DNA from: CAZJKE01 sp964546585
GTDB taxonomy: Bacteria; Planctomycetota; Phycisphaerae; Phycisphaerales; SM1A02
DNA: 59,762 nt
Reading direction: 5' to 3'
Assembly (NCBI GenBank): GCA_964546585.1
Contig: CAZJKE010000010.1
Span: forward strand, 1 to 59,762
The notes beneath the pieces are model-generated. The model saw only the letters and a program-made list of their open reading frames with translations, searched no databases and was not told the DNA's origin. Below, one piece after another: positions 59,725 through 59,762 of the stretch. Within the stretch, counting starts at the first letter, position 1, and the number at the start of each line of letters is the position of its first letter. The position numbers and the translations under genes were made by a program.

Positions 59725-59762
59725 CACCAAATGCTTTTTGGCAATCGTGATCTGGATAGCTT

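Noticed and set aside
1..59762. CRISPR array, insertion sequence or prophage
   Set aside because: No regularly spaced repeats with unique spacers, no transposase and no phage structural genes were seen.

Overview
The window is high-GC chromosomal DNA from a Gram-negative-type bacterium. It is most likely a member of the Planctomycetota, probably Phycisphaerae, and looks like a metagenome-derived scaffold. Four things point that way: an LpxI, DsbD, LolC/LolD, TonB/ExbD and lipoprotein complement implying an outer membrane; a GyrA with the quinolone-region sequence HPHGESVIYP; an ECF sigma factor coupled to a membrane protein with a prepilin-like segment; and few strong Shine-Dalgarno sites. 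This placement is by resemblance only. Gene density is very high, with many ATGA, GTGA and TGATG overlaps. Only two gaps exceed 300 bases: the nusA leader and the stretch before tRNA-Lys.

Layout. 1-164 is a contig edge with tandem palindromes. 165-8431 holds a lipoprotein, a TolB-like propeller, an RluA-type pseudouridine synthase, clpC with an operator-like palindrome, a LolD/LolC-type exporter and nnrE. 8463-10439 is a glycosyltransferase plus surE. 16738 down to 10423 is a tight minus-strand run: LOG protein, lpxI, a TlyA-like methyltransferase, gyrA, a STAS protein, exbD and a TonB-like protein. 16795-19975 is a WecA/MraY-family transferase and an O-antigen-ligase-like protein. dsbD faces back toward it. 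22224-29697 is a transcription/translation operon behind a strong intrinsic terminator: nusA, infB, rbfA, a helix-hairpin-helix protein, a TPR protein and yebC. infB is interrupted by a 100-N gap with a 55-base duplication, which is an assembly artefact. 29747-34917 holds a lipoprotein, icd, a Cache-HAMP-SpoIIE phosphatase, a Xer-type recombinase and a small protein. tRNA-Lys(TTT) and a SNF2 helicase follow.

38608-51726 is the most distinctive block. It is a phenylacetyl-CoA catabolic cluster (FlK-like thioesterase, paaF, paaG, paaH, paaA, paaB, paaC, paaD, and on the other strand paaN, paaY) wrapped around a complete four-gene 2-oxo acid dehydrogenase set (E1 alpha, E1 beta, E2, E3). No paaK ligase and no paaE reductase are present. 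I propose, as inference, that the dehydrogenase may make phenylacetyl-CoA directly from phenylpyruvate and hand it to the PaaABC epoxidase. PaaB is an internal tandem duplication and the E3 is divergent. A SWIM zinc-finger gene, commonly a neighbour of SNF2 helicase genes, lies on the far side of this block.

52819-59762 holds rpsP-trmD-rplS (no rimM), an M50 protease, a CPN-motif lipoprotein, an ECF sigma factor with its membrane partner, rpmI-rplT, a PmtA-like methyltransferase and a PLP-dependent dehydratase, ending in a short direct repeat.

Two themes recur in the non-coding DNA. Small palindromes (GGTGTC/GACACC type) sit at or across stop codons. TAnnnT -10-like boxes lie 6-10 bases before start codons, suggesting leaderless or very short-leader mRNAs.
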